Notes: generated from the letters alone by a model not told the origin. A stretch of DNA of 64,000 nucleotides from Linnemannia hyalina (GCA_019671135.1 JAHRHY010000010.1:1922001-1986000); one strand, 5' to 3'; shown: positions 21,901 through 32,058, counted from the first letter of the stretch. Program-made: numbers and translations.

Positions 21901-22033
21901 ACACCTTAAATCCTAGAGTAGCATTTTTTTATCAGCCCTTTTTTGGTGGCGTCGCAAAAATTAGGTAGCGGGAACCAGACGGAGGAGTTCTGAATGACCC
22001 GAAATTAAACATACCCGAGGTTAAACAACCGTC
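18936..22033 (+). mobile_element. 5'-truncated non-LTR retrotransposon inserted in a tRNA-Ala gene
   Basis: The element is 3,098 bp, bounded by the 25-nt duplication of tRNA positions 1-25 (18911-18935 and 22034-22058). Its reading frame is open from the first base (TFKDM...), so the 5' end, including the endonuclease, is missing. After the ORF stop at 21287 there is a long 3' UTR with a T run (about 21341-21364), CTTT microsatellites and a unique tail ending in CCGTC directly against the tRNA. There is no poly(A) tail, which is common in site-specific LINEs. Because the 3' duplication joins the rest of the tRNA, the tRNA gene is rebuilt intact downstream. Confidence 0.88.
18948..21287 (+). 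CDS. LINE reverse transcriptase (L1/Tx1-like), N-terminally truncated
   Basis: 779 aa from the first ATG, but open back to the element border at 18936. Reverse-transcriptase motifs in order: ALFFKKGERSLCKNYRPISLSGCDYKIFTK split over motifs 0-2, LSLDQEKAYDRVEW (motif A, catalytic Asp), GLRQGDPLAPLLFNFVLEPF (motif B), NAFADDTT (motif C, YADD-type box with Ala-Asp-Asp). The C-terminal part has CRRCDTGASEDNRHAFHDCPEL, a zf-RVT-type Cys/His motif. The wording of motifs 1-2 and A resembles the L1/Tx1 group. The endonuclease domain expected upstream is absent. No stop or frameshift is seen, so the copy is young, but it cannot move by itself. Confidence 0.9.
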   Translation: MLSGLLTQVYNEATKEDFDLPPSTKKSAVALFFKKGERSLCKNYRPISLSGCDYKIFTKALTERVNKVATYLLQPWQTGFVKGRQGHDNVLNMHLLMQHVQKQITDEQLAQHRILQFLDLNDAMERHPRPDLPADALLSLDQEKAYDRVEWKYLHEALKAFGFGDRFRTWITRCYTNPSSRIIVNGRMTQPFQIERGLRQGDPLAPLLFNFVLEPFLRYYSQRARGTLLPNGDASKVNAFADDTTLSISRGDEEVVMGALALHELASGAKVNKDKTALIPLQPWAQHYFNFDHLTNWERYGAPFTHLGVELSVNGFNLEVIEKRLINDLKGSTAAWRLRGLTIQGRVTVLNTYLLSKLWHCSPFYPFTNNFYDQIENILRDVLWHGRKVRISLDTFFKPKKDGGWGLIHPRSQVLALKAKWIARWKTERPGVKWQHTFETVAQYTRPLIQQDTPITHFAALPPTKMQQNPTPQAIKSRKADTLTHHILMSWTKVKALLKDGTTTDSDPREAILFGKHKSPLKEFSVRKARSTIVSGLELPQPITIADKLANPGQASFPWDWTAAQWKLIWDRVHNTNLRRKEHDLLYKLAYNRVTTNNIRKHYKEADTDGTCRRCDTGASEDNRHAFHDCPELATHWDSLHDLIKTIYPDLNDLSRTAQDRIFCWPERDNMNDYPLVYHLQTAALWSIYVTFSKLGAGEQLEPGALQSIFLQNCRTRGMEEWIRAEQQDKKNATRPIREEEAPMDPHAGKNAFYEMWHHTPHIKVTKKGPQFGDAFQPP

Positions 22034-22106
22034 GGGGATCTAGCTCAAATGGTAGAGCGCTCGCTTAGCATGCGAGAGGCACTGGGATCGATGCCCAGGT
22101 TCTCCA
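22034..22106 (+). tRNA. tRNA-Ala (anticodon AGC)
   Basis: 73 nt with full cloverleaf. D arm GCTC/GAGC; anticodon stem CTCGC/GCGAG with loop TTAGCAT (AGC); variable AGGCA; T arm CTGGG/CCCAG with loop ATCGATG; discriminator A. The acceptor stem GGGGATC/GTTCTCC has one G-T pair and one T-T mismatch at position 6:67, so pairing is slightly weaker than usual. A box (TAGCTCAAATGG) and B box (GGATCGATGCC) are both present, so Pol III transcription does not depend on the upstream DNA that the LINE replaced. A T7 run at ~22158 may serve as terminator. Nt 1-25 are the right copy of the LINE target duplication. Confidence 0.95.
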
Positions 22107-23018
22107 AACATTCCTTTCATCCTTCTTTAAGGAGTTTGAGGGATTAACCCTTTCCGATTTTTTTAGTCGACCTTTGCCTGATCAATCAGACAATGGCTGT
22201 CTTTTCTTTTGCAGCCACTTGCTCAAGACTCCAGGCACTTCCTTTTGCTTTTCGCTTTTTTTATGATCCGTTGGTTGTTCAAAGCACGCTTGCGGTGAAC
22301 GACAATGAATGTAATGCTCCCATTCTCCGTCTTTGAAGAGGGGAAGAGAGCAAAGTGTTGTTAATGAAGCAATATTGTCATGATACGAACGTCACCAATG
22401 AGCCAAGGTGCTTCATCTTTTTTCATTCTTCTTTCTGCGCGATGGTTTCTGTATAGAAGTTAACGGTTAGAGACCACAGGGAGATACGTGTTCGTTTGTG
22501 ATTAGAAGGATAGTTGTCATTCGATTCATAGCAAGTTTTTCTGGTTCGAATATGAGGAGGGCGAATGAGGAGGTGGACAGTGGTCGCCTGTTTTTTTCCT
22601 TCTTTGGGGTCAATTGAACACCCTGTAGTGCTTTTTATCACTGTCAATGATACTTCAAAAGAAGCAGGGTTTAAAGCAACAAGAACACAAAGCGTCGAAG
22701 TAGAATAGTACAGACAGGACGCGTTGTAGAGTGGCCACGATGATCCAATCAACGTAGAGTGAGTCGCTTTCGCATAAAACCCAAAGGTCCAAATCCATTT
22801 CAAGCGTGTGATTAGGCGTCACACAGGTCCACAGGCACAAGGTCACACCGTCCACCCTTCTTTTTTTTCGCTCCTTCGCCATCTCCACAGCACAACCTCT
22901 CTCTTCTTCTTTCTTCATCACTCCTTCCACCCTCACTCACACTTTCCGCTTCACCCATTATCCCTTCTTTTCATTCACCTATTCATCAAAGGCTCGACAA
23001 CAACAACTTTCATCAACA
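22107..23018. other. Intergenic; promoter of the prenyl synthase gene
   Basis: No gene is supported. Short frames in both directions lack domains. The last ~200 bp are pyrimidine-rich on the + strand and end in CAACAACAACTTTCATCAACA just before the start codon, a typical fungal leader. Confidence 0.5.
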
Positions 23019-25123
23019 ATGGCCATCCCCTCCATCTACCCCACCGACCACGATGAAGCCGTAAGCGAGATCTTTCTTCTACTCTCTTGACCATACTCTT
23101 TACGCCGCTCCTCCAACCTGACGAACATAACGAACAGGAACACCCGCCCTCACAATTCTCTCATCGATAGGCCCTGCTGGAGCCATACACGTATATCTGC
23201 TCGAACCCCGGCAAAGAGATGCGGACAGAGCTGATCGAGGCATTCAATATCTGGATCAAGGTCCCTCCCCAGGAGCTCGCCATCATCACCAAGGTGGTTA
23301 AGATGCTCCACACCTCCAGTCTCTTGTACGTTCGCCCCTTGTTTTTCTGCTCATATTAGGAGTTGGGTTGTTAGTTCAGGAGCCAAATGCTATAGTGAGA
23401 CAGCTGATCAGCGTACCCGACATTTATCTAACAAATCCTCTCTCTTGTGGTGCTATAGGGTCGATGATATCGAGGATGACTCTGTCCTGCGTAGGGGCGA
23501 GCCTGGTAGGAATCACAGCTGACACAGGAACACAACAATGGCAATGAAGCAATGGTTGTTCTTTCTCTCTTCTACCCTCCCTCCTACTTCGTATTCCCTC
23601 GAGGCTTACTTTTCCCGCCCTGCTGTGGACAAGTTTGTTCTTTTTTCAGTGCGGAATTTCCCTTCTCCAAAAAGCTCACAACCCAGCCGCCTTTCCCTCG
23701 ACTGCTCGTGCGACAAAAACACAAGACTAGCCCTCTCCACAACAGGGAACGTTCTTTGGCTTTCCTTTCGGTACATACCCACCAAAGTCATGCACTCACA
23801 CTCATATCTACCTTTTGTTTTTCTACAAAAAACTATCTAGTGGCACACAAGATCTTTGGAATACCCGCGACGATCAATTGTGCCAACTATGTCTACTTCC
23901 TGGCACTGGCAGAACTCACCAAGATCTCCAACCCCAAAATGCTTACCATCTTCACCGGTATGCTCAATTGCACCTGCTCGTTGCAACGATCCCGTTCTTA
24001 TTTTTAAACGTTGACTCTAACCTGATTTCTCCGTTGGTCTGACAACTTTATAGAGGAGCTATTGTGCTTGCATAGAGGACAGGGAATGGAATTGCTCTGG
24101 AGAGACAGTTTGACATGCCCGACAGAAGAGGAGTACATCGCCATGGTCAACGACAGTACGTTCATTATTCATATGTCACGACCTTCAGGAACCGAGAGAT
24201 GATACTTGAAGTATACGTTCATTTTATACTTATTCGACTACGTCTGTGATTCCTTTGCTTAGAAACTGGGGGTCTGTTGCGTCTCGCTGTGAAGTTGATG
24301 CAGGCTGCCAGCGACTCTACTGTGTATGTTTCTATATCCAGGATCACAATTTCATCTGCTCAGAGCTGGATATGATATACGAAAGGACCACACATACTCA
24401 TATCCATCCGTTCCCCGCCCCTCAATAGCGACTATGTGCCTATGGTCGAGCTGATCGGGATCCACTTTCAGATTCGGGACGACTATCTCAACCTCCAGTC
24501 TAGTCAGGTACAAATCAACAACTCAAAGCAATGCGCGCCTCCTTCTTTCAATGATGCTGAGCGATGCACTCCGGGATGTAATTTGGTCCGCGCCGTATTA
24601 ACTGAAAGTCTGTCTTTTGGTGACTGTGGCTGATAGTATTCTGCGAACAAGGGATTCTGCGAAGACTTAACAGAAGGCAAATTCTCATACCCAATCATCC
24701 ACTCCATTCGCGCCTCACCCAACAGCCGAAAGCTCCTCAGTAAGTCTTCCCATTCTCTACCACTGGCGCTATCATACCCCACGTTTCGCAACAGAAGTAA
24801 AATCACAGGTACTAATGGACTCCAACGACTTTCTCAATGTTTTCCCGAAAATAGACATTCTGAAGCAAAAGCCCAAAGATCACGAGCTCAAAGTCTACGC
24901 CGTGAATCTGATGAACGCCACAAAGACATTTGAGTACTGCCGTCAACAGTTGGCGCTTTATGAAGAACGTGCGAAGGAGGAAGTGAGGCGTTTGGGAGGT
25001 AATGCGCGGTTGGAGAGGATTATTGATCGGTTGAGTATTCCGGACCCTGCTTCTGCGGATGCTGAGAAGGATGCTGTGCCTATGTTTGTTACCACCTCCA
25101 CCGCCGGAGGTGAGGCCAAGTAA
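23019..25123 (+). CDS. Geranylgeranyl diphosphate synthase
   Basis: Nine exons joined by GT-AG signals with consistent phase: 23019-23060, 23171-23325, 23459-23505, 23841-23957, 24054-24155, 24263-24323, 24429-24507, 24637-24739, 24855-25123; product 324 aa. Trans-prenyltransferase signatures: [19 protein letters not shown] near the N-terminus, first Asp-rich motif in [15 protein letters not shown] (about residue 67-81), and second Asp motif FQIRDDYLN (Asp192/193) in the short DDYxN form typical of GGPP synthases rather than FPP synthases. It condenses farnesyl diphosphate with isopentenyl diphosphate to GGPP for protein prenylation, carotenoids and other terpenoids; it is cytosolic. The final acceptor was placed at 24854 because it yields [15 protein letters not shown], the usual family sequence. 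No terpene cyclase or P450 is adjacent, so this is probably the housekeeping copy. Confidence 0.92.
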
Positions 25124-25240
25124 TGACGTAGGAGAGAAGAGAAAATAAAGCGTAGAAGATGTTTTCATGATGATATGCGATTGTTTTGTACTGTAGGATG
25201 GTGATGTATACGCAAAGTAGAGGTGAAGTCTAGTTATGTT

Positions 25241-27310
25241 CTAAGCTTGGTCCTGGTCTTCTTGAGGACCTGGTGGTGCTGGAGGAGCTCCCTCCATAGG
25301 TTGAAATTCAGCAGGTTGATCAGCAGTATCGACTAACCCTTCCATAGCCGCCTCCTCGTCCTCCTCGACCAACATATCCTCCTCCATTCCTCCAAAATCA
25401 ATCTGCTCCCCATCCTCATCCTCAGACACAATAACATGCAGCCCCAACACATCCTCGTCATCATCCCCAAAGTACCCGCAAACCTCAATGCCCTCCCTCC
25501 TTAAAATCGGCTCAAGCACCATCCGGCTCTCCCTCTCTGGGTGCACAACCCCTTCAACCCTCACCAGCCGCGGCCAATAGTCGACCATCCATTGGACATC
25601 TGCTTCTTGCATCTCTTGGGCCAGTCCATGGAAACAGAAGCGTTCCAGGTTTGTGAGGGTGGAAAGGGTGGAGAGGCCTGAGGAGAGGGAGAGGGGGAGT
25701 CCGTCCTTGGTTCCGTCGAATTCGGGGCCCGTGGGGGAGATTGTGAGGAAGTCGAGGGAGGTTAGGCGGGCGAGTTGGGTTAGGACTATGGGGAGCCATG
25801 TGGGAGGGGCGTTTTCGAGACCGCAGATATAGAGTGTTAACCAGGTTAGGTCTGTGCACACCCAGTCCTGGGGTTGGAGTTGTTGTTCCTGCGATGGCTG
25901 TACCGTTCCGTCGGCGTTGGTTTCCTGAAGTTGTTGCTGAGGTTGAAAACCGACGATATCCCGAGCGTGAAGGGCATCTCCACAAAAGAAAACCAATCTT
26001 CTACAAGACGTCAAAATCTGCTGCGCCATAGGGCTGGTAACTCCCGAACACCTCCTAATATCCAACCTCGTCAAATGCGCAAAATGCCTCGTCATGGCCT
26101 GAAAAGCCCTCGCCCCAAATCCGGTCTCAAACACCTCAAACAACGTCAACCTGGGACACGCCTCCACAACCCTTGCCAACTCGCGATCAGAAAGCGCCGG
26201 ATAAGTAATCGACAGCTTCTCCAACAGCGGACAGAACTCCGGCTCAAATAACTGACACACCGACGTGGTTGGGAACCGATAATTATAATAAGCCGTCGTA
26301 TCCGGGGTTGGGTTCTGCGGTCCATCATACGTCAGGGGTCCTGTCGCTGCAGATTCCTCAAGATCCCATGCCAAAGACTGTAATTGTGGACACCGTTGAA
26401 TGATCTGGAGTTGATGATGTGGGGTGATTCCGGAGCTGAGGCCGAGTTTAAGGACGACGAGGTTTGGGAAGATGGGCCAGCGGTCGAGGGATCCGGGGTC
26501 GACGGTTGTGGCGCCGTTGAGTTGAAGGGATTCGAGTCTTGTGGCGAGGTCAAGGAGGGCTTCTGTGGTATCTTTGTTCAAGTCGAGGAACATTGTCATG
26601 AACGTCCTCAGTCCTCCCCCGCTTCCTGTTCCTGAGCCGTGTGAGGATGATGGCGATGTGTATGTGCTTGATGGTGAGGATGGTGCTGAGAGGGTGTTGG
26701 TACGTGCCAGGGCTTGCATGAACTCGAGAGTTGGAGGCACGCCGGAAAGAAAGACGGATAGGGTCTTGAGTCCTGGGTTGTGTTGGACGAGATCTGTGAG
26801 GTTATCCCATAACAGAGCCTGCCGGATGTTGAGCTGTAGGTTGAGTTCCTCGATCCTCCGACACGGCGCAAACGGGAACTCTTTTTCAGCCTTTGTTGTC
26901 GCTTTAGTATCCGTTTTCCTTGCTTCTCCTGTATCCATTGCCTCTTCGTCTGCTACTACTTCTCCGCCGACGGCTGCTGCTGCCGTTTCCGCCCCTGATC
27001 CTTCTCCTATTCCTGCTTCTACTTCTCCACCTCCGTCTCCACCATCTCCACCATCTCCACCACCACCACTGCTATTGCTTTTGGAACCATCAAGCCTCAT
27101 CGTGAAAATGGTAACCGTCCGAACAAGGTGCGCATTAACAAGCAGCGCCTCAGGCGTCGGCCGCTCGTGAACCTGGGAGGTCCAGGAGATGTTGTTCCAG
27201 ATCAAGGGCATACAGGTATCGCGCCAGGTTCTGCAGATTAGTGCTGCGGAGCACAATGTGTCAAGCTCCATGTGCTCTGCGATCAGGGCCCTGATCTCTG
27301 GGATATCCAT
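25241..27310 (-). CDS. F-box protein with leucine-rich-repeat-like C-terminus
   Basis: 689 aa, single exon. The N-terminus (DIPEIRALIAEHMELDTLCSAALICRTWRDTCMPLIWNNI split across residues 2-41) is an F-box-like helix set of the kind common in large fungal F-box families. Residues about 70-130 are Gly/Ala/Asp/Glu-rich and probably disordered. The middle shows leucine-rich-repeat-like units (LNLQLNI, LKTLSVFLSGVP, LESLQLNGA, LVVLKLGLSSG, LTRLDIRRCSGV, LTSLDFLTISP). The tail (about 620-689) is very acidic and Met/Pro-containing. Expected role: substrate receptor of an SCF ubiquitin ligase through Skp1; the target is unknown. The Ser/Pro-rich insert at ~205-225 is low complexity. Confidence 0.82.
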   Translation of the reverse strand: MDIPEIRALIAEHMELDTLCSAALICRTWRDTCMPLIWNNISWTSQVHERPTPEALLVNAHLVRTVTIFTMRLDGSKSNSSGGGGDGGDGGDGGGEVEAGIGEGSGAETAAAAVGGEVVADEEAMDTGEARKTDTKATTKAEKEFPFAPCRRIEELNLQLNIRQALLWDNLTDLVQHNPGLKTLSVFLSGVPPTLEFMQALARTNTLSAPSSPSSTYTSPSSSHGSGTGSGGGLRTFMTMFLDLNKDTTEALLDLATRLESLQLNGATTVDPGSLDRWPIFPNLVVLKLGLSSGITPHHQLQIIQRCPQLQSLAWDLEESAATGPLTYDGPQNPTPDTTAYYNYRFPTTSVCQLFEPEFCPLLEKLSITYPALSDRELARVVEACPRLTLFEVFETGFGARAFQAMTRHFAHLTRLDIRRCSGVTSPMAQQILTSCRRLVFFCGDALHARDIVGFQPQQQLQETNADGTVQPSQEQQLQPQDWVCTDLTWLTLYICGLENAPPTWLPIVLTQLARLTSLDFLTISPTGPEFDGTKDGLPLSLSSGLSTLSTLTNLERFCFHGLAQEMQEADVQWMVDYWPRLVRVEGVVHPERESRMVLEPILRREGIEVCGYFGDDDEDVLGLHVIVSEDEDGEQIDFGGMEEDMLVEEDEEAAMEGLVDTADQPAEFQPMEGAPPAPPGPQEDQDQA

Positions 27311-27465
27311 TGCTTGTTTAGGTTGTTGGCTTGTTGGTTGTTGTTGTTGGTGGTGAGGTGGGAATGTGTGGAAGGAGAAATAAAAAAAAATAAAAAATAA
27401 CGAGGTGCCCGTTCTTTTGTGTTGATTGAACTCAATTGCCCTGTTTTAGCGGTCACATTTCGCAT

Positions 27466-28527
27466 TTATTTTTGAGTTAGCAAATGAGGGGTTGGTGAGA
27501 AGTCGAGCTCAACAGGAACAAGGATCTGGCACCACCAGAGCTGACACTGCCACGCAGACTTGTAGTTCTGTAGTACCTTTGCAACCGAGAACCAATTATC
27601 CCGTTCCACAGACTCAACCGTCCTCAACAGCATTCCATCCTCTTCAGATATCCAAGAAGTGGATCGACCAAGGCACGAGAGCGAACTCTGCCACACTTGC
27701 TACCGGTGCGCCTTCTTCCACCCGCCACCCCACCTTTTCCTCAATCTCGCTCCACTCCTTGATACTCCGCGGGTCATCCAGCCATTCGATATCACCCTCA
27801 TCCATACCCGCAACAACCACCTTGACCGCAAAATGGAGGCGATAGTAGTCGTCCATATTGATGGTGGCGGCCCTGTTCGAAGCCTTTTGAACCAATATCG
27901 CATGACATCCACCTTGGTCCTGTGTGGCAGGAAGAAATCCCTAACTGCACCCATGCCCTGTGATCCCAACAGTCGGATCCCTTCTTCTAACAGCTTTGCA
28001 TCCTCCTGGCTCTATGCGGCGGCACGACCAGCTACCTTTTTTTTGATGAGCGGTCTCCCTGAAGGAACTCCCAGTGGCTCTGACAGACTCGAGGTGTCGC
28101 GTCAAGATGGACCTATTGAGGGCCAATTGTTCGCCTTGCGGGCTAGATTCCTTTCTGATTAGGGTTTGTAAAGTGGACCGACAATTCCTTGCCCCAAGCA
28201 AACACTTGTTTCAAGTTGTTCCCTGCTCCTGTATTCGGCATCATTTCAGGCGTAGATGCTGCTACCGTTGTTACTGCCCTGTCGTTTGAAGACCTTCTAA
28301 ACGCAGCATCCGGCAACGACCTCGAACCTTCAGAACTCTTCCACTTGACGACGATCATGCCCAAATTCTTCCAAGCAAACACGACATTCCTCCAGCGAGA
28401 ACCGTCTCTTCAAGTTCTATCAAGTAACAGACTTCTACTCGAACTCATGCGTCAACACAAGCTGGAACAACTTCGTCTCCTCCTTGGCCAACCACTTTGG
28501 GTTTATTATATAGAGGCGAGAGGACAT
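27466..28527 (-). pseudogene. Decayed Myb/SANT-type DNA-binding protein gene
   Basis: On the minus strand three Myb-like segments appear in order but in different frames with stops between them: KWLAKEETKLFQLVL (about 28491-28447), SQEDAKLLEEGIRLLGSQG followed by HRTKVDVMRYWFKRL (about 28004-27880), and WISEEDGMLLRTVESVERD...WFSVAKVLQNYKSAWQCQ (about 27651-27540). The second lacks its first Trp because the codon before SQED is TAG, one base from TGG. Further in-frame stops follow the first segment. Introns of normal size do not remove the stops. Spacing and pattern fit a multi-repeat Myb family. I regard it as a dead copy, though a heavily spliced gene is not fully excluded. Confidence 0.6.
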
Positions 28528-28539
28528 GTCCGGTAAGCC

Positions 28540-29076
28540 CTTCATTCTCTATGTCTGGCGGTGCTTGCTCCAAATCCTCACCCTTTAGTATTCCATCCCA
28601 GTTCCGCTGGCCAGTCTCCTGCTCCTTGAGGGTTTTGCTGTTTTGATCGTTTCGATTTGGGCGTTATACGAGTCTTTGCCAAAGTTGTTGTCGAAACAAG
28701 TGTTGTTCTCATCGCGTAGTGTGAATCACGGACACGGTTACGCGAGAAGTGAGCTGTACCGGGCTGGGCATAGGTAAGAGGGAGTTGAGGGCGTGCATGA
28801 AAGCTATAAGAGTCCTGATTCCGAGGGCTGAATGTAAATATGGTGCTATGTTGCGGTGTCGAACAAATGAGCCTGAATGAATAGCATCGCAGTCGCAAGA
28901 GACTATTGTACGTCGCAGCGCAAGGTGGGCGAGGTAGTGGCATCGGTGGGAGGAGCGATGCTTGTTGAAAAAGAGAGTAGGGCAATGGTTCGCAAAAAAA
29001 GGAATAGCATGTTGCAAGTAGTCCAGAAAGTTAACACACGGACTAGTTTGCCACCGATTCTGGAAAAGTCGATTTA
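28540..29076. other. Intergenic
   Basis: No supported gene or clear repeat. Short open frames on both strands show no domain. The right end is the 3' side of the zinc-finger gene that ends at 29077. Confidence 0.5.
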
Positions 29077-30451
29077 TTAGCCGAGAATCCCGTTGTTGTT
29101 GTTGATACTGGTGGCGACAGTAGGGGTGCTGTTGGTGCTGGGTACGCGTGGTTTGGAAGCCATCTTCTTTGCAACAGAGCGGGGGACCATCAATCGCGAC
29201 ATGCTGATTTGAAGTTGGTCCATATCAAAGTCTAAATGGCTCGAGGTTCCTGTCGACACAATTGAAGCAGGTCCTGAGGCAGAGGGGGTCGATGGAGCGT
29301 CCATGTCCATGTCAGTGTGGTCGTGAATGATCGAGCTCCTCCGTGGGCTTGCTTTTGGTTTTGTGTCCTGACTCCTGTACTGTTGGAAGGCGTTCTTCTT
29401 GACCGTGCGTGATGCAGTTGCCGCAGCTACCGGGGATCCTGGATCTGGCGTTGCTGATTTCCTTCGGTTGATTGTAGCAGCTTTAAGGCCAGGTGCAGAG
29501 GCAATATGATGTTCAACCTCCATCTCGTGTTCATCAGCCATCTCGTGGTCTTTGATGTGCTGCTGCTTGTGCTGATGTTGGTTTGGCTTTGAGTATGTTT
29601 GTTTCCTTGATTCCCGAGAATTCTGCTTCTGGATGGACGCTGTTCTCTCTGCAGATGGCATGACGCCCGTGACCACGATCGAAAAGTTGAAGTGCTTCGG
29701 GTAATGATGTTTGTCGATCAAATGCATCCGTCTCTTCTGCGGCGTCATACACAGTTTATCGCATCCATCCACGTAGCATTGGTACTATTGCACGACAGTA
29801 AATGGAAAGAGTTATTATTTAAATCATTTCTCAAATGACCATTCAAACGTGATAGCAAGGGACATGCCAAAAGAAAACTTACAGTGCGCTCGCCACGTTC
29901 TCGTTGGATGCGGACGAGGACATCGTGGATCTCACGGATATGGAGGATGAGCCACTTTTCGCCTGGGAAGGCTTTCTTGCAAGTCTGGCAGATGTGTCGG
30001 TGGTTGGTTTCAAAGTGGTGCTCGTACATGGCTGCGCTCGAGAAAGTCTTTTCTCCATGACATGATCCATGATGACATGCTTGAGCTGCACTAACACAGA
30101 ACGGTACGCGAGATATTATTGTCTTTGTTAGTAAGGCACTAATAGCGAGCTGAAAAGGGGGGTGCAGTAGACAACTTCAGCGCTAACGTAAGCAAAAGCA
30201 AAGAGAGCGAATACGTACGTCCTGTGGGTGTTATTTTCGGGTTCGTTGAGGTCTGGGATGTACGCGTCGGCGTCCTCGAGTCTGAGCCAGGCAGCCTTGT
30301 ATTCATAGGTTCCCTCCTGGAAGAAGGGGTCGTCTTGATGCAATGGTCTTTTTCGAGGAAGGGTGTCCAGACTGCTGCTGCTGTTAGTCTCGAGTTCTGG
30401 GGGTGTCGATGTGTCTGTCGGCTGGAGAAATGTGGGCGGGTCGATCTCCAT
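29077..30451 (-). CDS. C2H2 zinc-finger protein, ZNF511-like
   Basis: Three exons: 30451-30219, 30090-29883, 29784-29077; 382 aa. Three adjacent C2H2 fingers straddle both introns: ACHHGSCHGEKTF...YEHHFETNH, HICQTCKKAFPGEKWLILHIREIHD, and YQCYVDGCDKLCMTPQKRRMHL...HYPKHFNF split after the intron. The third, with HLIDKHHYPKHFNF, resembles ZNF511. The N-terminal ~80 residues are acidic and Pro/Ser-rich. The C-terminal ~200 residues are basic, Ser/Pro/Thr/Gln-rich and probably disordered. Likely nuclear; family members are poorly characterised, and DNA versus RNA binding is open. It is divergent from the gene at 30671, with 219 bp between start codons. Confidence 0.85.
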
Positions 30452-30670
30452 GGTTGTGTGTGGTTGTAGGTGATGTTAGAAGTGTGAAGTGTGAAAAGTA
30501 AAGAGGGGTTGCACAGGAAACGAAAGAATTGCCCACATTGCTGTGGCTTTGTCTCGGAAATTTGAGCGAGGAGACTTGGCTCACAAACTGATCAGAGTTC
30601 CCTCGGCAAACCCGAGACATCCTCCTCTCTTTCCTTTTTCAACTTACATTACATCAGGAACAAGGAAACA
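30452..30670. promoter_or_regulatory. Bidirectional promoter between ZNF511-like and NDUFAF6-like genes
   Basis: Only 219 bp separate the two start codons, so the two divergent genes must share regulatory DNA. No clear TATA box is visible on either strand. Confidence 0.6.
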
Positions 30671-32058
30671 ATGAAGTCTGCAGGAATCATCCGTTCAGGG
30701 AATACTGCCGCACAGCGTCAACTCGGTAGTTCCACTCTTGTCAGGAATGCACTGTGGTCCAGACCCATGGCTGCCTCAACGGTTGCTCGTCGTGGATTTG
30801 CTCATGTACACGATCACAACTGCAACCACGACCACGACCATACCCACCACCACCACCATGAGCCCAAGAAGCAGTCGCCCTTTTCCCTTGGAGCCAATAC
30901 CCGGTCACCCAAGAAGAAGGTTGCCAAGGAGATCATGCCCAAGCCTACAAAGGCCATTGAATACTGCGAGAACCTCGTTCGGTATGTATACTTTCGGAGG
31001 ATTGAACTTCTCGTCTTTATGTCAACGAAGCAAATGCGGAGCAAATTATAATGATCCCTAACGTATTCGAATACGCTTGTCTTTGTAGTAAAGCAGATTA
31101 TGAGGGCTTCCTTTGTTCACAGTTTTTCCCAGCACACCAAAAGCCTACACAACTGGCCCTCCGAGCATTCAACATCGAGCTGGCCTCGATCCGAGAGTCG
31201 GTGAGCAACACGGATATTGGACGCATGCGGATGCAGTTCTGGAGAGACTCACTGGACAAGGTCTTTGCAGGCATGCCACCACAACAGCCCGTCGCTCTGG
31301 CACTTGCCCATGCTATTCAGGAACAGGAGCTCCGCCACCAGCAACAAGGAGGAAGCGGCGACTCTGAGATGTCATTGATCTGGTTCAAAAGAATGATCAC
31401 GGAGCGGGAGCAGAACTTGTCCGATCCACAGTTCATGACTTTGGCACAAATGGAGACATACTGCGAGAACACGTTTGGGTCGTTGCTATACCTGCAGTTG
31501 GAATCTGTGGGCGTCAAGTCGTTGGAGGCAGATCATGCAGCTAGTCATATGGCCAAAGCTATGGGCATTGCTACCATGTTGCGTGCCTTCCCCTTTCATA
31601 TGCACCAGAATCGCATGGTTATCCCCGCCGAGATCACCGCCAAGGTAACTGTCACATACATGAATCTGGAACCCAGCAATGCGATATGAACATGACTAAG
31701 GTGACAAAGATTAACATATATTTTGATCCGCATCCTGCAAACTTGCACCCATTAGCACAACTTGTCGCAGGAGGCGCTGTTCAGGAACCCAACAATCACA
31801 CCGGCTCTTCAGGACGCAACACTGGAAGTAGCAGCAGCGGCTCATGTCCACTTGGCAACCGCACAGTCATACATGGGCAACTTGCCTCAGGAAGCACTGC
31901 CTGTTTTGATGGCAGGAATCCCAACAGAGTCGTACCTCACCCGGCTAGAGAAGGCGGATTTCAACCCTTTAGCACCCAACATTCAGCAGCGTGAGTGGTT
32001 CCTCCCCGCCAAGCTCTGGTACCGGTTCCGTCAGGGCAAGCTTCTCCACATCGAGTAG
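30671..32058 (+). CDS. NDUFAF6-like mitochondrial complex I assembly factor (squalene/phytoene synthase fold)
   Basis: Three exons: 30671-30981, 31089-31644, 31756-32058; 389 aa. The N-terminus is Arg/Ser/Ala-rich, as in a mitochondrial presequence, and is followed by an unusual stretch of about a dozen His with Asp (HDHDHTHHHHHE, residues ~50-65). The main body is a trans-isoprenyl diphosphate synthase-type fold: AIEYCENLVRKADYEGFLCSQFFP split over the first intron, FNIELASIRESVSN, IGRMRMQFWRDSLDKVF, MAKAMGIATMLRAFPFH, and AELTAKHNLSQEALF-like at the second intron, where the acceptor at 31755 restores HNLSQ. Family role: assembly of respiratory complex I, not terpene synthesis; the Asp-rich catalytic motifs of phytoene synthases are not evident. 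Confidence 0.88.

Noticed and set aside
24795..24854. Alternative start of the last prenyl synthase exon at 24795
   Set aside because: It is in frame but inserts ~20 residues in a conserved region; the acceptor at 24854 gives the expected [11 protein letters not shown].
23019..25123. Terpene biosynthetic cluster
   Set aside because: Neighbours are an F-box gene, a LINE and a Myb relic; no cyclase, P450 or transporter.
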